A program made the translations under genes and the position numbers. From Spinellus fusiger (lineage: Eukaryota; Mucoromycota; Mucoromycetes; Mucorales; Phycomycetaceae), in the NCBI GenBank assembly GCA_025094145.1, contig JALLLS010000078.1, positions 62,001 through 126,000 on the forward strand: a stretch of 64,000 nucleotides of DNA, in the 5' to 3' direction. Below the pieces are notes generated by a model that saw only the letters and a program-made list of their open reading frames with translations, did not search any database and was not told where the DNA came from. Positions 1 to 12,873 of the stretch are shown here, one piece after another. The first letter of the stretch is position 1. The number at the start of each line of letters is the position of its first letter.

Positions 1-526
1 CAAAGGCTGTACCAGGCTACCTGATGACTTTTATGCCCCTGTCATAGCTTATCAGTTCTACTCTGGACTCATCAAACCAGGCGACTCCTTGCCACTGCTC
101 ATGGGTCCAACCAACGTGCTCATGGGCCCATTGAAGCCTTGCCTCCATATGTTTCTTAATGAGAACAGGCTTCACCACTAGACTGAATGAATGGGTCCCC
201 ATTTCATTGAGGTACTTTTTTAAGGTATTCTCTGAAACCTTAATGGCCATGCTTGCCCTAATGGCTTCCTTGGTCTGATGAGAAGTACTGACTACTGTTC
301 TTCTCAACCACCGGAAAGCTCTGTCATCCAACTTTCTTCGTCAGCCACTCTTGGGAGAAGACACTACCAAGCCTGCTTCCTTGTGGTGATTCACGATGTC
401 CCATACAGTGTTGTTCAGGTTCAGCACCTCATTTAAGATGGCTGAGCAAGTCTCAAGGCTGGTTTATTTCCCATACATCTCTGGGGTCTTAATGAAGATA
501 TTTAAGGTGTTGGATGAGTCAGACAT
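1..526 (-). pseudogene. Tc1/mariner-type transposase, broken and cut by the window edge
   Basis: On the minus strand an ATG at 526 opens a reading frame with the layout of Tc1-like transposases: a helix-turn-helix part, then a PKSG-RRKL stretch, then the block holding the first catalytic aspartate (VAWFDES), followed by an R-PGTAF remnant at the left edge. Three in-frame stops interrupt it: TAA at 464-466, TGA at 341-343 (where the family usually has GRPRKL) and TAG at 17-19 (where the family has an Arg/Lys before PG). The rest of the DDE domain lies outside the window. Tc1 transposases cut and paste DNA between terminal inverted repeats; this copy cannot make full-length protein. Two direct copies of TGTCGGGT at 620-627 and 665-672 may belong to its terminal region, but the other end is not visible to confirm this. 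Confidence 0.8.
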
Positions 527-3500
527 TAGAGAAAAATAATTGTTATTAAAGAAAGAAAGAATAATGTTTATTATTTTTGGTATGAAAATAGCCCGAAATT
601 TGAAACCATCGATTACATTTGTCGGGTCACTTTACTAAAGTTTAAAATCGAAAGATTTCATATATGTCGGGTAACTAATTTCAATAAATAGAGATACCGA
701 TAGTCTCCGTCAACAGAAACACAGACCACCTAAAAGGGACCACACAGTAGAAGAGATTTGGGGAGAGCGTATATCTAAGAGATGATACTTTAGTAACAGA
801 GGGCTTTCCGTAACTTTTTATTCGTAGATATTATTAACTAAAGAATTATAAAAATAAAAAAAGTGTGAAAGACCCATCAATAAAGATCAGACTTTGTTTA
901 CTCTTTGAACTGTCCGGATTTCTTTTGGTTAAAGCCAAAGACAACATTAAAAAAAAACGAGGAATTAGCAGTTAGCAGTGCTTAATAAACAGTCAAGGAA
1001 TCAATGGTCTGCGATGAAGCATCCATGATAAGCTGTAGTGTCCACTATTTTCGGAGAATATTGGGACAAGAATTTTTTTTAAAAAAAAAAAGATTAAAAC
1101 AATACCCTACTGTACCAAATGTCCCAAAATGATTTCTTTATTGAATAAGTCTAGGATTAAGACAATGATCACATCTTAATACAGAGTGCCCACAGAACTC
1201 TTTTAGATCATTCAAAAACAAATACACTTCTATTAAGAAGATCTCTATCTTCATACTGATTTCTGTGACTGATCAGAGCTGCTCCATTGGATTTTACTTA
1301 ATATTTTCTTTAAGATTAAGATCACAAAATGTCCCGACTTTTTTTTAATTTTTTAATTTTTTAATTCTTATCCCAATCATTGTTCAATCTGTGTTTAGAT
1401 CTTTAAATCTATTCTATTCCAATTTTCTTCTCAAAAATAGTGTATCTAAGTAAACTGTAGGACTATTAATGAAATGCGTGAATGAGAAACCATGGCCTGG
1501 ATAGAGATGGACGATTTTTCATCAATTTATTTATTTATTGTGATTAGTTTTAATGGTGTAGTTTGAATTGTATAAAGCATCTTATCATAAGTGAATATGG
1601 GTTTGTCTAACTATTAAACTTTCTTTCAGCAATTCGATGTTTCACTAGATTGCACAACACCCAGCAAATGCAATGTAAATACCCCGGATACAATAAACTT
1701 CCTTAAAAAAATGTCGAAGCTTTTAGATATACAATCACTTTATGCAACAAATAAATCCTAAATACAAGGTTTTGCCTATTATATCTATTGGATGTAATTC
1801 TAGATTTAACCTTAGAATATACATACCAATGGATGGGTCAATACGTTATAGAAACACATTGAATACATGCATTCATGGTAGCCTTTCTCGTAATCATAAA
1901 AATAACTTGAATGAATTCACAAATATGCCATAAAACCGGCATACTGAAGGATTGAATGTTTAGTTGAGGCAGTCAAAACCTGATGACTCGGCTGTTATTT
2001 AAAAATAGGGGCCGCTACACCTTATTTTCTACTGAACACTACAGCATATCTTCCAATCAATCGTCTTGTCTGCCCTGTCATTAGGCTGTATGATGTTTAG
2101 TAAATTGGTTTCTTTTTTCTCTGAGTTATCCTATCTTGAAGAATCTTAGGTCCATCTTCTTTTTTATTCAATCAGCAGTAATACATTGCTACATGTAGGT
2201 CGGGCATTCGCTCCATGTCGTTCCAAGTCATTTAAGATACACGGAAAATAGTGTTTAGAAAACAGTGTACAAACAATGCTGGTGAGGTGTCCTCATTTAA
2301 TCCTAAACCATAAAATGCCTGTTTTGTATTTACTATTTTATCTGCACTGCATAGAATAACAAGCAAAGACAAGACACACCAATTCAATGGACATTTATCA
2401 GACTGAGCTCTATTTTGTTTACTTACTATTTTTCATTCATTGCTATTGCCTTTTTGTATCTATGCCTCTTTCTTTTCTTTCATACTATTCTACCAAATTG
2501 GGATATTTTTGCTGAAAAGGTTAAATATTGAAAAGTAATGGATTCATCGTCAATAGCCATTGTTTTCCGAGGTTACAATGAAGTATCGCATTTCTATGTA
2601 GCCTTTTATATTTATATTTTCTTTGTTCTTTAGTCTAGTACCACTCTTTATTATTATTATTATTATTATTCTACTGCGGTCAGAATTGCTTTTTATTTAT
2701 TAATATTTGTGCGTAGGTATAGATAGGTAGGTAGGTATAAGTAGGTGTTTATTTATGTTATCACAAAATACCCAAAGATAGGAGAGACATTTTTCACTTA
2801 AGTTTCTTACGATTGTTATAGACTCATTTTATATTAAATATTCATTTCAGCTTATTTTTTCACCATGCAAACATAATGGACTATTTGCCTTATTGGATCA
2901 ATAATGAAGAAATCTCCGCACTTTAATAGTTCGTGTATTTATACTTTGTTTCCTGTGTCAGATCTTGTCCGCAGTTCAAAGTACTGAACTATTTTCATAT
3001 TTATATGCTAAAATTGGTGCTATTCTGGCGAAGAACTAAAAATCAATAGGAAATGTTTATGCTGATGAGTTTCAAATAGCGCATCTACATTTTGCAGAGT
3101 GGGTTTTCATAGTGCCCATTTATATCCCTTACAGAATAAGAAAGAGAGTCTTCACACTACCTATTGGCTCAATGATTGATTAGAAGTGTTCAATGTCCGA
3201 GAAATGCACTGGACACTCCAACAAGAGTCGATACAATTCTCGTTCTGCTCGTTCTGCTCCTTGGGATTCTACCAACAGAAATCTCCCTTTGTAAATTACA
3301 GCTGCCTTGTTTCTGATTTCCAAATGATAAGCTCTTTTATGTCACTGCTTCTTAAAGCCAGCCAACAAGCAAAAGACACAACTCTTGGTCGTTGGTCGAA
3401 AAGCAACATTTGTCACCGGGTAAATTTCTAAAATAGCTCATCAGCCAAACCATTGTGGCGCTCATATCCCAAAATAAATATAATTCTTCTTTGCCAAGAC

Positions 3501-3613
3501 CGAGCGAGATGCCCCCTTTTCTTTTAAATAAATTTCAATCCCCCTGTGCTTATTGCCTTTTTCTTGATACTTTCTCTCTCTCTTTCTCTCTCTCTTGTCT
3601 CTTATTTGCTCTT
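527..3613. other. AT-rich spacer without a supported gene
   Basis: No convincing reading frame lies here; the short ORFs at 1742 and 3186 lack family resemblance. It holds the possible MITE at 1061-1376, an (ATT)n run near 2650-2671, a TAGG-type run near 2713-2740 and, at its right end, the CT-rich leader (about 3570-3613) before the PacC start codon. Confidence 0.6.
1061..1376. mobile_element. possible MITE with 14-bp terminal inverted repeats
   Basis: TTGGGACAAGAATT at 1061-1074 is matched at 13 of 14 positions by the reverse complement of AATTCTTATCCCAA at 1363-1376. T/A homopolymer tracts sit just inside both ends, and GTCCC-containing motifs recur internally near 1120 and 1330. There is no coding capacity over 316 bp, as expected for a non-autonomous element. 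A clean target-site duplication is not obvious, so a chance inverted repeat is possible. Confidence 0.35.
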
Positions 3614-5471
3614 ATGGACAGTTGCATGGATTCCACCCAAGAAACGGTTGTTTGCCAATGGGCCAACTGCTCAAAGACATTCCTCGACCCCGAACAGCTC
3701 TACAACCATCTAACAAGTGACCATGTTGGCAGGAAATCAACAGGCAACCTCTGTCTAAAATGCCACTGGTCAAAGTGTGGTGTGTCTGTTGTGAAGCGAG
3801 ACCATATCACCAGTCATCTTAGAGTCCATGTCCCACTCAAGCCACACCTGTGCAATGTACTGAACCCAAGAAGCGCTTATAACTCATCCTCTTAGTTTTG
3901 TAGTAAAACCTTCAAACGGCCACAAGACTTGAAAAAGCATGAAAAAATACATAGTGACGAATATCTCCACGTACACTTCCCGAGTTCGTCCCATCCACTG
4001 ACACCTCCCAGACACCTCACAAGTGACATGTCCCTATTCTCTCGTCCCTCTCCCCAAAGAGCACCGATTTCTCCTCCCCAAAGCACATTTTCAGAAGGTA
4101 ACTCTAGCGACTCTTCTGTGTGTGGACATGTCCAACTGAACCTGTTACAACCCATAGACACCCCCCTAGAAAACTGGCAGCACACCTTTGGCTCTCCCTC
4201 CACTGATACTTCGGATGCATTTGCACCCCAGGACTCCTTTTGTGACAGTGTTCCTGTTGTGCCTTCTCAGCAACACCTGGCACAACTCCAGCCAAACACC
4301 TGCAATACACCTGAAGAGGTGTTCAACCTCATCTTCCCCACCTCCACAGAACTGAAGCCAGAATACACTGCAGGTAAACTAGATGACATGGCACTGATCT
4401 CTGTCTTGGTCCTAACGTTGATTAGACGTCGCCACTCGGCTCGATTACCTGCAGTCCTTGATTGATACAGGCAATGCAGATCTGTCTGGCCTGAACATCA
4501 ACAATGAGCAGCAGCTGGCAGACATGAATGCATGGCTGTCCCAGCTATCCGACAGTATTCCAATGGACACCTCTGTCTCGTGTTCGTATCCTTACTCAAA
4601 CGAGGGCCACCAAACATCGCCCTACACTAGTGACTATATGAACTACACCCATCCACAGACACAGCCCATCGGTGCCCCTCCACCCTCTTCCTCAGATCAG
4701 GACATGTATGTCCGCTCCTACCCAATGCCAGCAGTAACAATGCCAACCGACAGCAGCATGTCCCTCTATGGCACACATGACATCCAACAGCCTGTGTCTA
4801 CATTTGGCTCTTACTCGGGCTATGTTGACTATAGCCCTGAGATGGCTGATGGGGCTGTGGGCATGACGGGCCACCGACCTCATTACACAGCCATACCCGA
4901 CATTGCTCAGGGCAGATTTACACCTGACCTCCGTACCACTTTGAATTTCACCAGCGCAAAGGATGGGCCTGTCGACAGCACTCTCTCCCATGCATCAGAA
5001 GCACGGGATGCAGTCACCACAACAACCACCACTACCTCCTCCTCTTCCTCCTCCTCCTCGCCTTCCTCCTCCTCCTCTCCCTCCTCCTTTTCTACCACCA
5101 CTGCCAACAACAACAACAACAACAAGGAAATTTCAGTAGATTCTTCCACCAAGCAAAAGACATCCAGTCATGATCCATTACTAGCATCCCAACCAACCAC
5201 TGTCCCGTCGACAGAGAAAAAGAGATCGTCTGGTCTGAGTGAGGATGTAATGAGTCTATTAACAAGCGATCTTTCTGATTTATCCATTGGAAAGAGGCCC
5301 GTAGACACAACAGAACAAAAGCCTCTTTACCCCAAGTTCTCTCTTGATGCTGCTGAGCGTCACAAACAGCTGCTACAGAAGGTCAGTTATCTGATCAACA
5401 AAAGCTACTATACAAGAGCAGAACAGGTTACGCGGTCCTCCACTTCTTCTAGTATAGTACAAGTCAAATAA
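3614..5471 (+). CDS. pacC: PacC/Rim101-type C2H2 zinc-finger transcription factor
   Basis: Three exons, 3614-3856, 3896-4373 and 4426-5471, joined by introns of 39 and 52 nt, give 588 residues. Three zinc fingers lie in the first ~110 residues. Finger 1 is Cys-x4-Cys with His-x4-His (CQWANC...NHLTSDH). Finger 2 carries the hallmark [12 protein letters not shown]. Finger 3 ([17 protein letters not shown]) is completed only by removing the 39-nt intron. This finger set and the VPLKP linker are diagnostic of PacC/Rim101, the factor of the alkaline-pH response that is activated by proteolysis downstream of Rim20/PalA in ascomycetes. The C-terminal half is Ser/Thr/Asn-rich with poly-Thr, poly-Ser and poly-Asn runs near residue 440 and ends in a more ordered segment containing LYPKF, close to the YPx(L/I) Rim20-docking motif. 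The start was chosen at the first ATG after a CT-rich leader; a second in-frame ATG follows four codons later. Confidence 0.92.
3857..3895 (+). other. 39-nt intron splitting zinc finger 3 of pacC
   Basis: GTACTG...CTTAG lies between the first Cys-Asn of finger 3 and the rest of that finger. Phase 0 is kept and the join restores the family sequence. It is among the shortest introns in the window. Confidence 0.85.
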
Positions 5472-5917
5472 AGTTGCTCCTTTTCCTGCTCTCACTGTAG
5501 AGATAATCCATGCATGTAGCAAAGACCCCAAGGTCTTTTCTTTTTTATTTTATTCTTTTTCTCTTTCTCTCTATTGGATCAATAAAGAGACTCCACACCC
5601 TTCTTTCTACCCCTTGGATGATAGAATAGACCCAAGAAGAATGTATCTATAAAAGTGGACGGGTGAGGTGTGTCACTACAGAGTGAATGGCTATTGATCT
5701 CCTTTATTTAACTCGGGAATCCTCTTGTCATAGACATTGGGCGCAGACACATAGACAAAAAGAAAAAGAAAAGAAAAAAAAAGAAACTCCTCACTATAAA
5801 AAGGAGATTTATCCCATACACACACTCTCTCTTTCTCTTTCTCTTTATACTTCTCTACTATTAAGTAGACGAGTAGAAGTAGACTACCTTTCCCCCCTTT
5901 TTTTCTTCTTTCTTTCC
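5472..5917 (+). promoter_or_regulatory. spacer and probable promoter/leader of the acyl-CoA synthetase gene
   Basis: The region holds the pacC 3' end (AATAAA-like motif near 5579), a TATAAAAG at 5648-5655, a second TATAAAAA near 5795, and a long pyrimidine tract (about 5820-5917) directly before the assigned ATG. CT-rich leaders before start codons also occur at several other genes in this window. The element assignments are inference. Confidence 0.4.
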
Positions 5918-8900
5918 ATGGCAGGTACTTTAACAAACAGGAAGAAAGAAAGAAAAAGGACAGACGGTGCTATACTCATACTAACACTGCATGACTATGA
6001 TCAAGACTCTTTTTTACCCAAGGTGGCTGTTGCCTTTACTGCTGCTACTCTGGGCACTATGTATGCAGATGCAAAACTACTGCTATCAAAAGACTATAGC
6101 CAAGTCAAAATAGGATTCACTGCACTAGCACAGTAAGTCGATGCCCTTTTTAATCGCGGATGAATAACGTGGAGTGTCAAGACAAAAACAGTGGGGTCCT
6201 CAGGGGAAATGCCATATTTACTACAGATTCAAAGAGAGAGTCAAGGAGGATCCCCATAAAGTGTTTATTTACTTTGAAGGCAAAGAATACACCTTGCTTC
6301 AACTTGAAAAGGGTAAAGAAAGAGAAATGATAACTAAGAGAAAGACTCATTCATTCATTCATTCTTTCTTTTTGATTGATAAGCCTCTAACCAGTTGGTA
6401 CGTGTCGTTGCTCTACCAGTCCATGGAAGTATTCACTATGGACTCTGACTTTGTTCTATTAGGCAAACTGGCTTCTATCGCATCATGTGCAGAAAAAGGG
6501 TAATTGGATAGCACTCTCTGTACTGTATTGACTCACCTGTTTGTTTATGTATCTATGTATCTATGTATTTATTTATTTATGTATTTATTTATTTATGTAT
6601 TTATGTATTTATGTATTTATGTATTTATGTATTTATGTATTTATGTATTTATGTATTTATGTATTTATGTATTTATGTGTTTATGCATCTATATGTCTAT
6701 ATATCTATGTGTTTATGCATCTATATGTCTATATATCTATGTGTTTATGCATCTATATGTCTATATATCTATGTGTTTATGCATCTATATGTCTATATAT
6801 CTATGTGTTTATGTATTTATAAAGACATTGTGTGTATGATGCTCCAGAACCATCCAACCTTCTTCATTGCATTATTTGCCATTAGCAAAGTAGGCGCAAT
6901 TCCTGCTCTTCTTAATACCAATCTCAAAGGAAAATCACTTGAACATTGCGTTGGTGTGACGAACTCCAAACTACTTTTGTTCGATCCTATCTATGAAGAA
7001 CAAGTACACTCCATTCGTCCTTTGCTGGAGAATCAACAAGTCAAGTCATTTGCCTATGGTGAGGCCACAAGCATCAATGACACTTCCTGCCTGTCGAGTC
7101 CAATGGCCTTGACATCCGATGTGCTGTCCAACTACAGTGATGAATACACGGATGAGGACAGGATCAAGGACACACCTGAAAGCGACCCAGCCTTTCTGAT
7201 TTATACCAGGTAAACTCCATGATTGTTTGCTGTGTTGAATGCCAACTCATGTCGTGGTGTATGCTGGATGGGGGTGGATGGGCATCAGTGGGACCACTGG
7301 ATTTCCAAAGGTAAACACCAACAAAACAATAGAAAAAAAGAAAGAAAAAAGGGGGGAAGAGATGTAGATTGATCCATTGTCTCTACTGTTGTAATGATAT
7401 AGGCAGCAGTTATGCAGCATATCAAGGTGTCATGTAAGAAACTAGTACAAGAATCAACACATGCACAGAAAGAAAGAAAAGATAAAGAAGATAAAGAAGA
7501 TAAAGAAGATAAAGAAGATAAAGAAGATAAAGAAGATAAAGAAGATAAAGAAGATAAAAGAAGAGGAATAGACCTTACAGCTTGAGATTAGATTCCATGA
7601 CTATATTCTCAAGGATGGTGGGCAAGAAGGGAGGCTACCGGTCGTATTGTGTCCTGCCTCTTTACCACAGTTCAGGCTGTAAGTGTGTCTTGAATCTTTA
7701 GGACTGGATCTACCTGGCAATCTCATTGTGTGGTTTATTTAATGCGATTCCAAAAGTGGTTGTGAGTAGTCTTCCAACACTGTATGGAAAGGGCTCTATT
7801 GTCCTGGGCCGTAAGTTCTCCACCCACAGCTTCTGGGAAGACTGTTATCATTACAAAGTCGATACCTTTGGTGTAGGTTGTTTCTCCATTGTCGATGGAT
7901 TTTATTTTATTTTATTTTACTACTGTTTATTGCCTCAAACTAAATGTATCTGATAATAGTACATTGGAGAATTCTGTAGATACCTAATGAATCAACTGCC
8001 ACATCCACTTGAAAAAAAACACAAAATAGAACTTGTCTATGGTAACGGAATGGGTCGCGATATTTGGAATCGATTCAAAGAAAGGTAAGCATAGAAATAG
8101 CTATTAGTGAGAGGAGTTATAACACGTTTTTATTTTTATTTTATTATTTTTATTTAGATTCAACATCCCCAAAATATGCGAGTTTTATGCAGCTACAGAA
8201 GGTAGATATGAATAGACACCACCCTAATGGCCTCTATAACTGATTGATATTTCCTATACAGCTCCCAGTAGTTTATTTAATGTAAACACAGGCCCATTGG
8301 GCACTGGTGCTATAGGATTCAGAGGCTACTTATCCAACATATTATATCCCAAGTCCATCATTGTTAAGATTGATCCTACCACAGAAGAACTATTGAGAGA
8401 CAGCAAAGGGATGTGTATCCAGGTAAAGAGAAAAGAAAAAGAAAGAGAGAGAGAGAGAGAACAAAGGATAGTAGAGAACAAACATTAGACTGATACCCTA
8501 TTAGTGTGGACTTAGTGAAAGAGGGGAATCCCTGACTGAGTTGATTCCTGGAAAAACGATAAAGTTTGAGGGTTATTACAATAACAAGAGTGCTACCAAC
8601 AAAAAGATAGTTCATGATGTTATTAGCAAGGGAGACAGGTAAACCTACAAGGAGAATGATGAAGAACAACTGACAATGTATCTTCTGCATTGAAGCTTTT
8701 TCCGATGTGGAGATCTCTTGTATAAAGACAAGGATGGGTTCTTCTACTTCTGCGATCGTATAGGCGATACTTTCAGATGGAAGTCCGAGAATGTATCCAC
8801 AACAGAAGTTGCTCAGGTATTGAACGCATACCCAGGCATGGAAGAATCCAGTGTGTATGGTGTCAAGGTGCCCCATCATAGTGGCAATGCTGGTATGGCT

Positions 8901-9173
8901 GCCATTGTCTACAGGGGAGAGATGGACTACACACGTCTGTATGCCTTCTTAAGCACTCAGCTGCCACGCTATGCTATCCCAGTGTTTATTCGGCGGTTAG
9001 ACTCCATGAGTATAACAGAAACATTCAAGCTTAAAAAGGGCGATTATAAGAACCAGGGCATTCGCCTGGAGGTTATCCCAGAGAGCTCTATTTTCTGGCT
9101 TCAGGGAAACACCTATGTACCCTTTACTAAGGCGGACATGATTATATTAAACACCCGAGAGTCAAAGCTTTAA
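5918..9173 (+). CDS. FAT1: very-long-chain acyl-CoA synthetase / FATP, peroxisomal (PTS1 SKL)
   Basis: Fourteen exons reconstruct a 659-residue protein: 5918-6132, 6182-6312, 6384-6397, 6463-6499, 6825-7209, 7289-7310, 7403-7433, 7592-7678, 7757-7872, 7960-8084, 8158-8201, 8262-8422, 8505-8638 and 8696-9173. All phases agree. The protein follows the SLC27/Fat1 order: SNQLANWL near residue 120, the AMP-binding loop SGTTGFPKA near 265, LPLYHSSG, GRKFS, YIGEFCRYL, the VYGNGMGRD/EFYAATE block near 400, and the FATP signature DRIGDTFRWKSENVSTTEV near 520. Such enzymes activate long and very-long-chain fatty acids with ATP and CoA. The last three residues are SKL, a type-1 peroxisomal targeting signal, so import into peroxisomes for beta-oxidation is likely. 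Exons of 14, 22 and 31 nt are microexons, and two introns are enlarged by tandem repeats. The first exon is the least certain; a downstream start is possible. Confidence 0.92.
6384..6397 (+). other. 14-nt coding microexon of the acyl-CoA synthetase gene
   Basis: CCTCTAACCAGTTG sits between a TAAG acceptor and a GTACGT donor. Together with the neighbouring exons it encodes ASNQLANWL, the conserved FATP segment. Skipping it changes the frame and removes the match to the family. Confidence 0.8.
6546..6806 (+). repeat. compound minisatellite filling intron 4 of the acyl-CoA synthetase gene
   Basis: About 130 bp of ATGTATTT-type 8-bp units is followed by four exact 32-bp units starting at 6675, 6707, 6739 and 6771 and a partial fifth. 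The array occupies most of the 325-nt intron 6500-6824. The unit is open in all forward frames and creates spurious ORFs rich in Met, Tyr, Leu, Cys, Ile, Val and Phe that are not genes. Confidence 0.92.
7481..7560 (+). repeat. 9-bp tandem repeat (GATAAAGAA) in intron 7 of the acyl-CoA synthetase gene
   Basis: Eight consecutive GATAAAGAA units plus a partial one lie in the intron 7434-7591. The array accounts for about half of an intron three times the usual length here. Confidence 0.92.
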
Positions 9174-9388
9174 GCAGAGCCAAGTACCGAAAACACTCTC
9201 ATATTCATAGTGGAATAGAACAAATAGATGAAATAAATGTGCATCTTTGATATTTGTGGAAGCCAATAGGATAGAAGAGAGAGGGAGGAAGAGGGAGAGG
9301 GAGAGGGGAGGAAGAGGGAGAGCACTAAAAACATAAAATATAAAAATAAAATATAAAAATAAAAAAGGTGCAAAAGAGAAAAGACTAT
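9174..9388. terminator. convergent 3' region between the acyl-CoA synthetase and BTB genes
   Basis: These 215 bp separate two convergent stop codons. They hold AATAAA-like motifs (AAATAAATG near 9230; AAAATAAAATATAAAAATAAA near 9340 serving either strand) and a GA-rich tract at 9270-9325. Poly(A) signalling is inferred from position and composition. Confidence 0.4.
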
Positions 9389-11937
<2,549 letters not shown>

Positions 11938-12873
11938 TGGAGCATAAATCAGCTGCGATAGGAGTGACAGCTAAAAATGAAAGGACAAAAAAAGATGATG
12001 TATCCTTTAACCACGTGAGCCGTCTGCCTGGAATGAAGGGAAATAGGAAAAGAAAAAGAGGAAAAGAAAAGGGGGAGGAGGAAAGGAGAGGGGACAGATT
12101 TACACAGGCTGACTCTATAGACTCCTTGCTGTGTCTAACCTGTGCCTGTACTATGCACTAGTATTGGTTGAATGCCATAGAGATCCTTGTGGGAGGAAAC
12201 AGGGCAGCTAATATGAGTCACTGCCTGTCCTGCCTATGTAAGATATTTACAGTCATAGTTGTTTTCTATCTTCTCTTCTATGGCTTCATCATGTACATGA
12301 CATGCCGAGGGGAAAAATAAAATAAAAATAAAGAGTAACTAGTATGTATTGTTACAAGAAAATCTTGACCATGAACCAAACATGTGAAAATCACTTATCA
12401 TCACTGTGGAGTGATCCTATCCGATTATCTTTACTTATGAGCTTAGTGTATTTGATAGGAGAATAAATAAGCTTCCCGAGTTGGAGAAAAAGGTATGTCG
12501 CTGTTTACTATTGACTATTGACTATTGACTATTGACTATTCATCTTGGACTATTGACTACTGACTATTCATCTTGGACTATCAATCATTCATCTTGAAAA
12601 TGACAAATATCACTCAAATGGCTGGCAAGAGCAGACACAAATATCGGCTAGCTTATAACATCCACTGTCTGTAAAACACAGGTGTACATGTCTATTCCAC
12701 TCTAATCTTCTTGGATTGAAGTATACTAATGCAATGACGCACAAGTGCTATGGACTTCTCATTGGAATAATACACTGTATGACTTGGTGGATCTTCTTTC
12801 TCCGTTTTCATAAAAGTAGTCATGGTACAGTGAAAAGCCTTTGAACCTCGGCTGTACCTATAAAGTGCATGAT
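11938..12873. other. spacer between two minus-strand genes, with possible coding tail
   Basis: The right part (12692-12873) is in an open minus-strand frame that looks like the true C-terminus of the neighbouring gene but is out of phase with it. The left part should hold the BTB-gene promoter. Short tandem GACTATT units lie at about 12506-12600. A GA-rich tract at 12040-12095 lies upstream of the BTB start. Confidence 0.45.

Noticed and set aside
3455..3613. Upstream extension of the PacC frame
   Set aside because: It lacks an ATG start and translates a CT-rich leader; the ATG at 3614 is the better start.
6504..6839. Long Met/Tyr/Leu/Cys/Ile/Val/Phe-rich ORFs in three frames
   Set aside because: They are translations of the intron minisatellite, whose units lack stops in any forward frame; they end at the splice acceptor region.
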